Source: Caproiciproducens galactitolivorans (lineage in GTDB: Bacteria > Bacillota > Clostridia > Oscillospirales > Acutalibacteraceae). Taken from it: a DNA stretch of 64,000 nt. Both the position numbers and the translations under genes were made by a program. The DNA lies in contig NZ_JAPOHA010000003.1 of assembly GCF_026672255.1 (NCBI RefSeq), forward strand, positions 229,153-293,152, read 5' to 3'. Below are positions 8,530 to 17,383 of the stretch, piece after piece (the first letter of the stretch is position 1; each line of letters opens with the position of its first letter). The notes under the pieces are model-generated. The model saw only the letters and a program-made list of their open reading frames with translations, was not told where the DNA came from and did not search any database.

Positions 8530-9666
8530 TTAACCACCAACTTTGACTTTTTGTTTTATAACTTCGGTATTCTCAATTTTTACCTTTACATTTACGATGC
8601 ATTTCAGCTTGCGAAAATCATCTTTCCATTTCAGCTTTTCCTGTTTCCAAAACTCCGGATTGTTTTGATAATATAGGCTTCCGAATCCAAAAATGTCGCT
8701 GTCTGTTTGACTTTGAACGGTTTTGATCAAATCGGTGACGTTGTTTTTCAGGGTATCTTCCGCATTCTTTTGGACTTCTTTAATTCCGTTGGAAGAGTCA
8801 TGATCGGTTAAAGCCTCATCTTCGGACAGTATGGCACGCGTTTTGATCTCAATTTCCATCGAAGGTTGATTACTCTCAACTTTTGGGGTTAATTTTGTAG
8901 AGCTGTCTATTATTTCAAGGGTGACTTTTCCGGTATCGGTATTAACGATTAGAAGACCTCCATGATTTTGATTTTTGATGAGCAGCAGATATTTGGTTTC
9001 TTCACCGTCCAGATAACCAATTAGTTTATCTCCTTTAAAAACAGCGCTGCCATCCAGAGCCAATGTAGTGGAAGTAGGAAGCTTATCGATCTTAATAGTG
9101 GGAAGAACCAGTGCGGTTCCATTGTCGGAAAGCATGTTAATAGCCTGGTATAATTCTACATTGGGAGACTTCCCCAAACTTGTAACGTTGCGCTGCAGCG
9201 TTTTCCAGATCTCCAGGGAGATCAGCTCATCCGTTACCGGTTTTTGCTGCAAAATTTCATTGGCTGTTTTTTCTTTTGAAACAATTAAATTTACATTTAT
9301 GCGGGGCTCATGGTCACGGATAAACCAGTCCATTAGGGGAGCGATCCCCTGAGAAGCCGAGTCCTGGCTGATGATGATCACTTTACACTCACTGAAGTTT
9401 AATTTTTTTTCTGCTTTGTTGGCTATATTCCGGACGCAGTCATAAATGGTATTTCCGTCGGACTCAACAAGCTTGGACCCTATTTTATCGCCGGTTAAAT
9501 CAATAAATTCGAAGGTAAGATGGTAAGGACACCCTTTTATTCCTTTATCAATGGCGACTCCGGTCACAAGAGACATATCTTCCAGCTCATGGTAATTCCA
9601 GCAGCCGCTTAAAAACATCATATTCATAACCAGAATGAGGATACAAAAACGTTTTGCTGTTTTCAT
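8530..9666 (-). CDS. Germinant receptor C subunit, Ger(x)C lipoprotein
   Basis: A 378-residue Ger(x)C-family lipoprotein. The signal peptide ends in LSGC at residue 22, directly followed by the WNYHELEDM segment typical of the family (Cys-Trp then the D(M/I)..V.G.A.D block). The lipidated protein sits on the outer face of the spore inner membrane and forms the receptor with the A and B subunits. Its start overlaps the stop of the A-subunit gene by 4 bp. Length and N-terminal motifs are normal. Confidence 0.93.
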   Translation of the reverse strand: MKTAKRFCILILVMNMMFLSGCWNYHELEDMSLVTGVAIDKGIKGCPYHLTFEFIDLTGDKIGSKLVESDGNTIYDCVRNIANKAEKKLNFSECKVIIISQDSASQGIAPLMDWFIRDHEPRINVNLIVSKEKTANEILQQKPVTDELISLEIWKTLQRNVTSLGKSPNVELYQAINMLSDNGTALVLPTIKIDKLPTSTTLALDGSAVFKGDKLIGYLDGEETKYLLLIKNQNHGGLLIVNTDTGKVTLEIIDSSTKLTPKVESNQPSMEIEIKTRAILSEDEALTDHDSSNGIKEVQKNAEDTLKNNVTDLIKTVQSQTDSDIFGFGSLYYQNNPEFWKQEKLKWKDDFRKLKCIVNVKVKIENTEVIKQKVKVGG

Positions 9667-11165
9667 TTAGTGCTCCTTGTCGATTCCTGCCTTGTAGCAT
9701 TTTGGGAAAGATACTTCGGCCGCTTTTTCATGAACCACCAGGGGGCTCTGATCATAATGTCTTTTTTATCCTGAAGCGAGGTTGTATAGGTACTGTTCAT
9801 AATTGATACGCCGAAGGAACTCATGCCGTAAAGATGGATCATTAATGCAAGCGCGCCAAACATGTAACCGTACAAACCGAAAAAAGAGGCCATCGCAAGG
9901 AACAGAAAACGAAGAAGAATGGTTGCGCCTTTTACGCGCGGGAGCATAACGCCGCAGATTCCGGTGACTGCAACGATAATAATCATAGGCGCGCTGACGA
10001 TTTTAGCGGAGACGGCGGCCTGCCCCATTACCAATGCGCCCACAATGCTGAGCGCCTGTCCCATTGAACCCGGCATTCTCGCGCCGGATTCGCGCAGCAT
10101 TTCAAAAACGATCAGCATCATGATCATTTCGATCGCCGTAGGAAACGGCACGCCCTGCCGGGCTTTCGAAATACTTATTGTTAAAGCAAGAGGAAGCATT
10201 TCCTGATGGAACGTTGTGAGGGCGACATAAATTGCAGGGACACTTGTGGAAAATAGAAAGGCGATATAACGCAGGATACGGTTTATCGAAGCAAAATAAT
10301 AGTTCAGATAATAATCCTCGTCACTTTGAAAGTTTTCTGTAAACAGATAAGGAACAGTAATCACGTTGGGGGAACCGTCAAGAAAAAGGGCGACCCTGCC
10401 TTCCAGCAGCTTTCCCGCAACAGCGTCCGGCTTTTCAGAAATACCGATTGTCTTAAAGGGGGAGTACGGCGAATCCTTTATGAATTCACTGACGTAATTC
10501 GCGTCCAAAGTGCTGTCGATCGAAAACGTATGGATCCTTTTTTTTAGTTCTTCCAGCACGCCTTTATTTACAATGGAGTCCAAATAGCAGATGCAGGCCT
10601 TGGTATTGGTTCTTGTACCGAATGTTTCGAATTCTATTTTCAGGTCGGATGTACGGATTCTGCGCCGGACCATTGAAAGATTGGTCATGATCGATTCCGT
10701 AAAACCTTCGCGCGGGCCGCGCAGGACTTTTTCATTTTCCGGCTCGGAGACAGAACGGGTTGTCCAGCCCTTTGTATTCAGTATTAATGCCTCATCATAG
10801 CCGTCCATCAGCAAAATGGTATCGCCGTAAACAATTGCCTGAATGAGTTCTTCGTGCTCGGAAGTCCGCTCCACACTGTCGGACAGCATTACCTGATTCT
10901 GGATTACGTCAAGGGTAACGGATTCTTTACTCTCCGGGTGAAATTCCAATAAGGGCCGGATAACGTCTTCGTTTACTAACTTGTTATTTACCATGCCGTC
11001 TATATAAATAATACAGCACTCGCCGACGGCGGGGTTTTTCAGCTTTCGTAAAACCAGCGTTTCATCGTTTTCAAATTCCTTTTGTATTTGCTCGATATTT
11101 TCCTGAATCTTTTTTGTGAACTTAATTTGTTCCTTTGCTTCGTTTGTGTTCTCGTTGTTTGCCAT
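9663..11165 (-). CDS. Germinant receptor A subunit, GerA family
   Basis: A 500-residue GerAA-family protein. The N-terminal hydrophilic half (to about residue 290) is followed by four to five membrane helices and a short basic tail. Family landmarks seen are FLDGSPNVITVPYLFTENFQ, the stretch around TFHQEMLPLALT in the membrane part and a Pro-rich segment near ARQGVPFPT. It is the first gene of the operon A-C-small-B and has a possible sigma-G promoter 35-65 bp upstream. The ligand cannot be predicted. Confidence 0.94.
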   Translation of the reverse strand: MANNENTNEAKEQIKFTKKIQENIEQIQKEFENDETLVLRKLKNPAVGECCIIYIDGMVNNKLVNEDVIRPLLEFHPESKESVTLDVIQNQVMLSDSVERTSEHEELIQAIVYGDTILLMDGYDEALILNTKGWTTRSVSEPENEKVLRGPREGFTESIMTNLSMVRRRIRTSDLKIEFETFGTRTNTKACICYLDSIVNKGVLEELKKRIHTFSIDSTLDANYVSEFIKDSPYSPFKTIGISEKPDAVAGKLLEGRVALFLDGSPNVITVPYLFTENFQSDEDYYLNYYFASINRILRYIAFLFSTSVPAIYVALTTFHQEMLPLALTISISKARQGVPFPTAIEMIMMLIVFEMLRESGARMPGSMGQALSIVGALVMGQAAVSAKIVSAPMIIIVAVTGICGVMLPRVKGATILLRFLFLAMASFFGLYGYMFGALALMIHLYGMSSFGVSIMNSTYTTSLQDKKDIMIRAPWWFMKKRPKYLSQNATRQESTRSTK

Positions 11166-11201
11166 GATTTCACCTTCTGAACGATAAGTTTTTACATCTG
11201 T

Positions 11202-11230
11202 TAATATTTGACACGATGCTAAAATTATGC
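11202..11230 (-). promoter_or_regulatory. Possible sigma-G (forespore) promoter of the receptor operon
   Basis: On the minus strand GCATA (11230-11226) and AATATTA (11208-11202) are 17 bases apart. They fit the forespore consensus GHATR / CATNHTA with one mismatch. Germinant receptor operons are normally sigma-G controlled. No good sigma-A promoter is seen here. Confidence 0.4.
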
Positions 11231-11328
11231 GTATACATGAGGAAAATTAAGGACGCAAAACGGATTGCCTCCACGACCATCCGCTTAGACTTGCCCGTAT
11301 ATTTCCTATCAATTTTCCCTTTCATCAT

Positions 11329-11377
11329 AAAAAAGCCCCCGTTTGTTTCAGCAAATCATGCTGCGAACAAATGGGGG
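11329..11377 (-). terminator. Rho-independent terminator of spoIIID
   Basis: The arms CCCCC-TTTGTT and AACAAA-GGGGG with an inner CAGCA/TGCTG stem form a long hairpin. On the minus strand it is followed by TTTTTT. It lies 20 bp after the spoIIID stop and separates it from the receptor operon. Confidence 0.88.
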
Positions 11378-11398
11378 TGCAGTATTGCACGGAACTCC

Positions 11399-11647
11399 TT
11401 ATGTTTTTTTATATTTCAGTCTTGTGGCCATTCCGCCTCTTATATGGCGCTGCGCCTTATTAATATCAAGCACCTGCTTTACCTGTTTGTATAGCTGAGG
11501 GTCGACGTATTTTAAACGCTGCGCCACATCCTTATGTACGGTGCTTTTGCTGACACCAAATTTTTTCGCTGCGCCGCGCACGGTCGTTTTATTTTTGATT
11601 ATGTACTCGCCGAGCTCAACGGCGCGCTCCTCAACAATGCCTTTCAC
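11399..11647 (-). CDS. spoIIID: Mother-cell sporulation transcription factor SpoIIID
   Basis: An 82-residue DNA-binding protein that activates or represses many sigma-E and sigma-K genes in the mother cell. The helix-turn-helix AAKKFGVSKSTVHKDVAQRL occupies residues 26-45 and the basic C-terminal tail that contacts DNA is present (RGGMATRLKYKKT). The start is a GTG with GGGGAGG seven bases upstream. It is a single-gene unit with its own terminator. This gene is a firm marker of an endospore former. Confidence 0.97.
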   Translation of the reverse strand: MKGIVEERAVELGEYIIKNKTTVRGAAKKFGVSKSTVHKDVAQRLKYVDPQLYKQVKQVLDINKAQRHIRGGMATRLKYKKT

Positions 11648-11968
11648 GTTTCTTCCTCCCCAACTTCCAATTGATAATAGTTATGCTGGGAAGGAGGAAA
11701 TTAGTACTCATCCCGCGTTTTCGAAGGCAATCCCGGGAGGAATATCTGGGAAAGCATGCGTTGTGCGCCGAATATCCAAAGAGCGAAGGAATATTGCAAA
11801 GGTTGGAGGACGCTTTTTGGATTTTCACAAGGTGCTGAAAATATCAGATAAAATTTCGTTCCGAACTATATGAAGGTATGAAGTAGGGAAATACGTTTGA
11901 TCGAAAATGTTGGTCAGCTACAAGGTGGGATTATATTCTCATATTTTACATGAAATTACGGATTTGCC
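11648..11968 (+). other. Intergenic region upstream of spoIIID; no gene seen
   Basis: About 320 bp between the divergent spoIIID gene and the polysaccharide cluster. It should hold the sigma-E promoter of spoIIID, but I could not find a convincing match at the right spacing. Short open frames here have no recognisable features. Base composition drops towards A+T from about 11.88 kb onwards, which marks the start of the foreign-looking block. Confidence 0.5.
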
Positions 11969-11997
11969 TTGTTAATAATTCTCGAATATTGTATAAT
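11969..11997 (+). promoter_or_regulatory. Sigma-A promoter of the polysaccharide cluster
   Basis: TTGTTA (11969-11974), a 17-base spacer and a perfect TATAAT (11992-11997) lie 35 bp before the first (broken) gene. Downstream genes are tightly packed on the same strand, so this promoter may drive the whole 13-kb cluster. Confidence 0.6.
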
Positions 11998-12031
11998 ATA
12001 AAAAATGTGTTAACATAATTTGGGGATAAAA

Positions 12032-12830
12032 ATGATAAAAGAAAACCAAGAATACCGAATGTGGTGCTTGCTGTTTTAGATGCCTGTATTTGCTTTGCAT
12101 CAATGGTATTGGCATTCATCCTTCATTTTTATAATTTAAGGATATTGGCTTCAACTACATATTTGAAGCTGATAATCTTTGTCATTCCAGTCTGCTTTTT
12201 ATTATATAAATATTTCGAATTGCATGATTCTTTTCGTCACAAAACATTGCTCTCAGAGATTGGCAAGGTAATTCAAGCGAATTTCATAGGTGTTATTTTG
12301 TTTTCGTGTTTCTTTTCTTTTTGAAAGAAGTTCACGTTTCCAGAATGGTCCTTCTACTGTTCGGAATTTTGAATTCCGTGCTGACTTCTTTATGCCGTAT
12401 TGCACTTCACAAGCTGTTGAGGCATTTGAGAGCCAAGGGCTATAATCTGAAACATGTTACGATCCGTGAAAATGGATAATGACGGCTCAGATATGACAAC
12501 CTGGGGAACAAAAATGATGACCGGCGCACGAAGCTTGGCACATTCATCCGCAAATGCAGCATTGAGCCACAGCTTTTAATGTGCTGAAAGGTGATATGAG
12601 CCTTGTCGGCCCGCCTCCGGAGCGCCTGTTCTTTGTGGACAAGTTTAAAGAGGAAATACCCCTCTATGTGATTAAATATTTGGTTCGCCCCGGTATTACC
12701 GGCTGGGCACAGGTGAATGGCTGGCGTGGGGATACTTCCATTGAGGAGCGGATTAAGTGATATTTACTACATAGAGACTTTATTTATGACAGTTTTCAAG
12801 GGATTTATGAACTATAGTGAGGAAATGTAA
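12032..12830 (+). pseudogene. Broken undecaprenyl-phosphate sugar-1-phosphate transferase (priming transferase)
   Basis: Reading across frames recovers a polyprenyl glycosylphosphotransferase of the bacterial sugar transferase family. An N-terminal membrane segment begins at the ATG 12032 and shifts frame near 12057, where one A seems lost. A second shift lies near 12322. Catalytic-domain pieces follow: [45 protein letters not shown] and FKGFMNYSEEM, the last ending at the TAA 12828-12830. A large part between the membrane region and the catalytic core is missing (around 12470-12510), and the DELPQ-type motif is altered. Several independent lesions make a sequencing error unlikely. The next gene starts within its stop codon. 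Confidence 0.85.
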
Positions 12831-13945
12831 TGGGGAAGAAAATATTATTTTGTGCTTCTACGATATCCCACATAAATAATTTTCATTTGCCGTATCTAAA
12901 AGCGTTCCATGAGCAAGGGTATGAAGTCTGGGTTGCCGCGAATAAGAGCGAATCGATTCTATACGCTGATCATGTTGTAGCATTGCCGCTGAGCAAAAAA
13001 TTGATGAGCTTTCAAAATGTGAAAGCAATCTTTGCAGCTAAAAAGCTTTTAAAAGATCAAAACTTTGATATAATCAGCACCCATACCACACTCGCCAGTG
13101 CTGTCATTCGCGCGGCGATTATGCTCATACATAGAAAGCCGAAGGTGTTTTGCACCGTTCATGGCTATCTTTTCAATGAAAATGACGGCATTAAAAAATG
13201 GATTTATCTCTTGCCTGAGAAAATTTGTGCACATGTGACTAATGTGTTGATGGTTATGAACCATGAAGATTACGATATTGCGGAAAAACATAAGTTGTAT
13301 CGGGACAAGCTGTATTATATTAATGGTATGGGAATTGATCTTTCCAAATTCAAGCCTGTTTTGCAAGAGGAGCGTATCTCTGCCCGCAGAGAAAAGGGGT
13401 TTGCTGAGGAAGATTTTCTTTTTGTTTATGCGGCAGAGTTTTCAAAACGGAAAAACCAAAGCCTGTTGATTCATGCTTTTGCAAATGTACGGGAACAAAT
13501 ACCGAATGCAAAACTGTTGCTTGCAGGAGATGGGGCTTTACTGGAAGAATGTAAATTACTTACCAAGGGCTTACATGTAGAAAAGCAAATTCTATTTTTA
13601 GGATATGTGGAAGATATGAGGAAATTATATTCTGCCTGTAACGTCTGTGTTACAACAAGCCGAATTGAAGGCCTGCCTTTTAATGTGATGGAAGCAATGG
13701 CCTGCGGTCTGCCAGTGATTGCCAGTGATATTAAAGGACATCGGGAATTGGTGGAAGAAGGAAAGACGGGATTGCTGTTTGACCTAAAAAGTCATGACGA
13801 ACTGGAAGATAGGATAATTGATTTGGTGAATGATTCGGAAAAAGCAAAGATGTTAGGTAATAAAGGAAGAGAACAGGTAGAGCAATTCCATATTCAGAAT
13901 ATCTTTACAAAAATTATGAATTGCTATGAACTTGATAAAGGCTGA
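12830..13945 (+). CDS. Family 4 glycosyltransferase
   Basis: A 371-residue GT-B glycosyltransferase of the GT4 type. The N-terminal Rossmann domain begins MGKKILFCASTISHINNFHL. The C-terminal nucleotide-sugar domain shows the E-x7-E motif region (EGLPFNVMEAMACGLPVIAS) and the conserved GHRELVEEGKTGLL block. It probably adds an early sugar of the repeat unit on the cytoplasmic lipid carrier. GAGGAAATGTA directly precedes the ATG, which overlaps the stop of the broken priming transferase. The sugar donor is not predictable. Confidence 0.92.
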   Translation: MGKKILFCASTISHINNFHLPYLKAFHEQGYEVWVAANKSESILYADHVVALPLSKKLMSFQNVKAIFAAKKLLKDQNFDIISTHTTLASAVIRAAIMLIHRKPKVFCTVHGYLFNENDGIKKWIYLLPEKICAHVTNVLMVMNHEDYDIAEKHKLYRDKLYYINGMGIDLSKFKPVLQEERISARREKGFAEEDFLFVYAAEFSKRKNQSLLIHAFANVREQIPNAKLLLAGDGALLEECKLLTKGLHVEKQILFLGYVEDMRKLYSACNVCVTTSRIEGLPFNVMEAMACGLPVIASDIKGHRELVEEGKTGLLFDLKSHDELEDRIIDLVNDSEKAKMLGNKGREQVEQFHIQNIFTKIMNCYELDKG

Positions 13946-14000
13946 TTGTGTAGCAAACCATACATTGCTTCAAAATATTTATAGGATAGAGGTATGAACG

Positions 14001-14879
14001 ATGAAAGGAATTATTCTGGCTGGAGGAAGCGGAACAAGACTTTATCCGCTTACAATGGTAACTTCGAAACAACTACTGCCAGTTTATGATAAACCAATGA
14101 TTTACTATCCGCTTTCGACATTAATGCTTGCCGGAATTCAAGATATTTTAATAATTTCCACACCAAATGATTTGCCGAATTTTGAGCGCCTTTTAGGTGA
14201 CGGCTCAAATTTCGGGATACATTTGTCATATAAGGTACAGCCATCGCCCGATGGATTGGCCCAAGCGTTCATTTTAGGCGAGGAGTTTATTAACGGAGAT
14301 AGTTGCGCCATGGTGCTGGGGGACAATATTTTCTATGGTAGCGGGTTTGTCAAGCATTTGCAGGAAGCGGTACGGCATGAAGATGGCGCCACTGTTTTTG
14401 GCTACTATGTTGAGGATCCTGAACGATTTGGAATAGTAGAGTTTGACAAAAAAGGCAGAGTGGTTTCTTTAGAAGAAAAACCTGCACATCCAAAATCAAA
14501 CTATGCTGTTACAGGTCTTTATTTTTATGATAATAAGGTGTGTGAGTATGCAAAAAGCTTACAACCCTCTGAACGAGGAGAACTTGAAATTACTGATTTG
14601 AATAAAGTCTATCTCGAACATAACAATCTTAATGTGGTCACACTAGGCCGCGGATTCGCATGGCTCGATACTGGAACCATCGATGCTTTAACCGATGCAG
14701 GAGAGTTTGTAAAAGTACTTGAAACAAGACAGGGAATTATAATTTCCGCTGTTGAAGAGATTGCCTACCGTAATGGCTGGATCAATAAAGACAAACTGTT
14801 AGAATCCGCAACAAAATATGGAAAATCAGCATATGGTACACATTTGAGACGTGTCGCAGAAGGGAAAATTTTATATTAA
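14001..14879 (+). CDS. rfbA: Glucose-1-phosphate thymidylyltransferase RfbA
   Basis: A 292-residue nucleotidyltransferase that makes dTDP-glucose from dTTP and glucose-1-phosphate, the first step of dTDP-deoxysugar synthesis. The signature [11 protein letters not shown] is at residues 8-18, with [20 protein letters not shown] just after and the metal-binding region LGDNIFYG near residue 110. A GAGGT site precedes the ATG. It heads the trio rfbA-rfbC-rfbB with 14-bp spacing to rfbC. Length is typical. Confidence 0.96.
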   Translation: MKGIILAGGSGTRLYPLTMVTSKQLLPVYDKPMIYYPLSTLMLAGIQDILIISTPNDLPNFERLLGDGSNFGIHLSYKVQPSPDGLAQAFILGEEFINGDSCAMVLGDNIFYGSGFVKHLQEAVRHEDGATVFGYYVEDPERFGIVEFDKKGRVVSLEEKPAHPKSNYAVTGLYFYDNKVCEYAKSLQPSERGELEITDLNKVYLEHNNLNVVTLGRGFAWLDTGTIDALTDAGEFVKVLETRQGIIISAVEEIAYRNGWINKDKLLESATKYGKSAYGTHLRRVAEGKILY

Positions 14880-14893
14880 GGGAGAAACTTAGA

Positions 14894-15457
14894 ATGAATG
14901 TTATTAAAACGAATGTTTTTGATGTTTACATATTGGAACCACAGGTTTTTGGTGACAAAAGAGGCTGGTTTATGGAAACATGGTCTACTAAGAACATGGA
15001 GAAAGCCGGTCTGTATTACAATTTTGTACAGGACAACCAGTCATATTCTGCGACGAAGGGAACGCTCCGTGGGCTGCACTTTCAAAAGGGAGATGCGGCG
15101 CAGGCGAAACTTGTACGCTGCGGAAGAGGCTCTGTCCTCGATGTTGCTGTGGATTTGAGAAAGGGCTCTCCTACTTATAAAAAATGGGCTGCCGTGGAAC
15201 TTTCCGCTGAAAATAAGCGCCAACTGCTCATTCCTCGTGGCTTTGCGCATGGCTTTCTAACGCTGACGGATGATGTTGAATTTTTGTATAAGGAAGATAA
15301 TCTTTACATACCCGCAACTGATCGGAATATCATATGGAACGACCCGGAAATCGGTGTGAATTGGGGAATTCAGAACCCGATTGTATCAGATAAGGATGCA
15401 AAAGCACCCAGGCTGTGCGAAAGCGATGTTGACTTTGTATATGAGGTGAAGACATGA
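14894..15457 (+). CDS. rfbC: dTDP-4-dehydrorhamnose 3,5-epimerase RfbC
   Basis: A 187-residue cupin-fold epimerase that converts dTDP-4-keto-6-deoxyglucose to dTDP-4-keto-L-rhamnose. The active-site blocks are TLRGLHFQ (catalytic His), KLVRCGRGSVLDVAVDLRKGSPTY split around residues 76-98, and PRGFAHGFLTL. It overlaps rfbB by 4 bp (ATGA). The sequence fits a true RmlC rather than a 3,4-ketoisomerase. That matters because the reductase gene rfbD is not in this cluster. Confidence 0.95.
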   Translation: MNVIKTNVFDVYILEPQVFGDKRGWFMETWSTKNMEKAGLYYNFVQDNQSYSATKGTLRGLHFQKGDAAQAKLVRCGRGSVLDVAVDLRKGSPTYKKWAAVELSAENKRQLLIPRGFAHGFLTLTDDVEFLYKEDNLYIPATDRNIIWNDPEIGVNWGIQNPIVSDKDAKAPRLCESDVDFVYEVKT

Positions 15458-16473
15458 AAATAATCGTAACGGGTGGTGCCGGATTTATCGGTGGAAATTT
15501 TGTGCACTACATGTTGAATAAATATAAAGAGGATCAAATCATTTGCTTGGATTCTCTCACTTATGCGGGCAACATGGAAACGCTAGCAGATGTGATGGAA
15601 AATTCCAACTTTACTTTTGTGAAGGGCGACATTTCAGACCGTAATGCGGTTTATGCTCTATTTGAAAAAGAAACACCTGATATAATTGTAAACTTTGCTG
15701 CGGAAAGTCATGTTGACCGCTCTATCGTGAATCCGGGGTTGTTCCTGCAGACTAATATTATGGGGACAGGTGTACTTCTGGATGCTTGCAGGAAATATGG
15801 AATTAAGCGATATCATCAAGTTTCCACCGATGAGGTGTATGGTGATCTGCCATTGGACAGAACAGACCTGTTCTTCATGGAAGAAACGCCGATTCATACT
15901 TCCAGCCCATATTCTGCGTCCAAGGCTTCGGCTGATTTGCTTGTGCAGGCTTATTATCGCACATTCCAGCTTCCAGTAACGATTTCCCGTTGTTCCAACA
16001 ATTACGGACCCTATCATTTTCCCGAAAAACTCATTCCGCTTATGATAGCGAATGCGCTGAATGACAAACCTCTTCCGGTTTACGGAAAGGGAGAGAATGT
16101 TCGCGACTGGCTGTATGTTGAGGATCACTGTTCTGCTATTGACCTGATTATTCATGAGGGTCGAATAGGTGAAATCTATAATATCGGCGGACATAACGAA
16201 CGTACCAATTTAGAGGTTGTAAAAACAATTCTTCATGAACTGGATAAGCCGGCAAGCTTAATTCATTATGTTACAGATCGCCCGGGTCACGACCGCCGCT
16301 ATGCGATTGATCCGACAAAGATTCATAGTGAGCTTGGCTGGCTACCGACAACTAAATTTGACGATGGCATTAAGAAGACAGTAAAATGGTATCTCGATAA
16401 CAAATCGTGGTGGGAGCATATCATTAATGGAGAATACCAGAATTATTACGAAAAAATGTATGGAAACAGATAG
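15454..16473 (+). CDS. rfbB: dTDP-glucose 4,6-dehydratase RfbB
   Basis: A 339-residue extended short-chain dehydrogenase that converts dTDP-glucose to dTDP-4-keto-6-deoxyglucose. It begins MKIIVTGGAGFIGGNFV (NAD-binding GxxGxxG). The catalytic region STDEVYGDL and the YSASKAS motif (Tyr-x3-Lys) are present, as is the RCSNNYGPYHFPEKLIPL block. It is translationally coupled to rfbC and overlaps the next glycosyltransferase start by 14 bp. Confidence 0.96.
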   Translation: MKIIVTGGAGFIGGNFVHYMLNKYKEDQIICLDSLTYAGNMETLADVMENSNFTFVKGDISDRNAVYALFEKETPDIIVNFAAESHVDRSIVNPGLFLQTNIMGTGVLLDACRKYGIKRYHQVSTDEVYGDLPLDRTDLFFMEETPIHTSSPYSASKASADLLVQAYYRTFQLPVTISRCSNNYGPYHFPEKLIPLMIANALNDKPLPVYGKGENVRDWLYVEDHCSAIDLIIHEGRIGEIYNIGGHNERTNLEVVKTILHELDKPASLIHYVTDRPGHDRRYAIDPTKIHSELGWLPTTKFDDGIKKTVKWYLDNKSWWEHIINGEYQNYYEKMYGNR

Positions 16474-17383
16474 GAAGATTCAGATACTTCTTTCAACATA
16501 TAATGGAGAGAAGTATTTGCGAGAACAATTGGATAGTTACCTTAAGCTTGAGGGCTTTGAAAACATTAAGGTGTTAATAAGGGATGATGGTTCTACAGAC
16601 AGCACACCCGATATTTTAGATGAATATCATCAAAATTGTGGGTTTGAGATAGTTAAAGGCCAGAATTTGGGCGTAAATAGAAGTATGTTTGAACTCTTTC
16701 GCTTAAGTGATAAAACTTGTGACTATTTCGCGCTAAGTGATCAGGATGATGTATGGTTACCTTGCAAGTTTAAAATTGCTCTCGATAAATTAGAACAGTA
16801 TGATTCCAATTTGCCACTATTGTTTGCTTCTTGTTCTCAGGTGGTTACAAAAGATTTGAAGCCTTTAGGAAGTACGTTAATACCTAAAAAGGGTGTTGGC
16901 TTCTTTAATGCAATGGTTCAAAACGTTACCCCAGGACATACACAGGTATTTAATCTCGCGCTAATGCAACAATTAATTGAGAATTATACAAAAAATATTC
17001 TTGTTATGGATTGGTGGATTTATTTAGTTGCATCCGGAATTGGAAAAGTTGTATTTACTAATCAATTCACGGTTTTGCACCGTCAACACGGAGATAATGC
17101 TGTAGGATATGAACTCAATAAACGAAAGAACTTCCTTCATCGCATTAAACGAATTCGTAGTGACCAAGCCAATGCAATTTCCATACAATTACAAGCTTTT
17201 TTTAATTGCTACCAGTCAAAGATTAAGCAGGAGAACAAGGAAGAAGTAGACCGTTATTTTATTTACCAAAAAAGTTTTATCAGTAGATTCTTTTATGTGT
17301 TAAAGTGTAGGACTTATCGACAAACTGGTTTGGAGACAATTGCTTTTAAAGTGCTATATCTTTTTGGAAAGTATAATTTATAG
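16460..17383 (+). CDS. Family 2 glycosyltransferase (rhamnosyltransferase-like)
   Basis: A GT-A glycosyltransferase of about 307 residues. The N-terminus METDRKIQILLSTYNGEKYL and the DDGSTDST motif bind the nucleotide sugar, and ALSDQDDVW holds the metal-binding DxD-like residues. The GT2 proteins most like this act on dTDP-rhamnose or related deoxysugars, which suits the neighbouring rfb genes. The frame is open from an ATG at 16427 inside rfbB, but the start at 16460 gives the normal family N-terminus. No strong Shine-Dalgarno site supports either choice. Confidence 0.9.
   Translation: METDRKIQILLSTYNGEKYLREQLDSYLKLEGFENIKVLIRDDGSTDSTPDILDEYHQNCGFEIVKGQNLGVNRSMFELFRLSDKTCDYFALSDQDDVWLPCKFKIALDKLEQYDSNLPLLFASCSQVVTKDLKPLGSTLIPKKGVGFFNAMVQNVTPGHTQVFNLALMQQLIENYTKNILVMDWWIYLVASGIGKVVFTNQFTVLHRQHGDNAVGYELNKRKNFLHRIKRIRSDQANAISIQLQAFFNCYQSKIKQENKEEVDRYFIYQKSFISRFFYVLKCRTYRQTGLETIAFKVLYLFGKYNL

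Noticed and set aside
12032..12830. Sequencing error as the explanation for the broken priming transferase
   Set aside because: There are at least two frame changes plus missing catalytic sequence, too much for one miscall, although resequencing would settle it.
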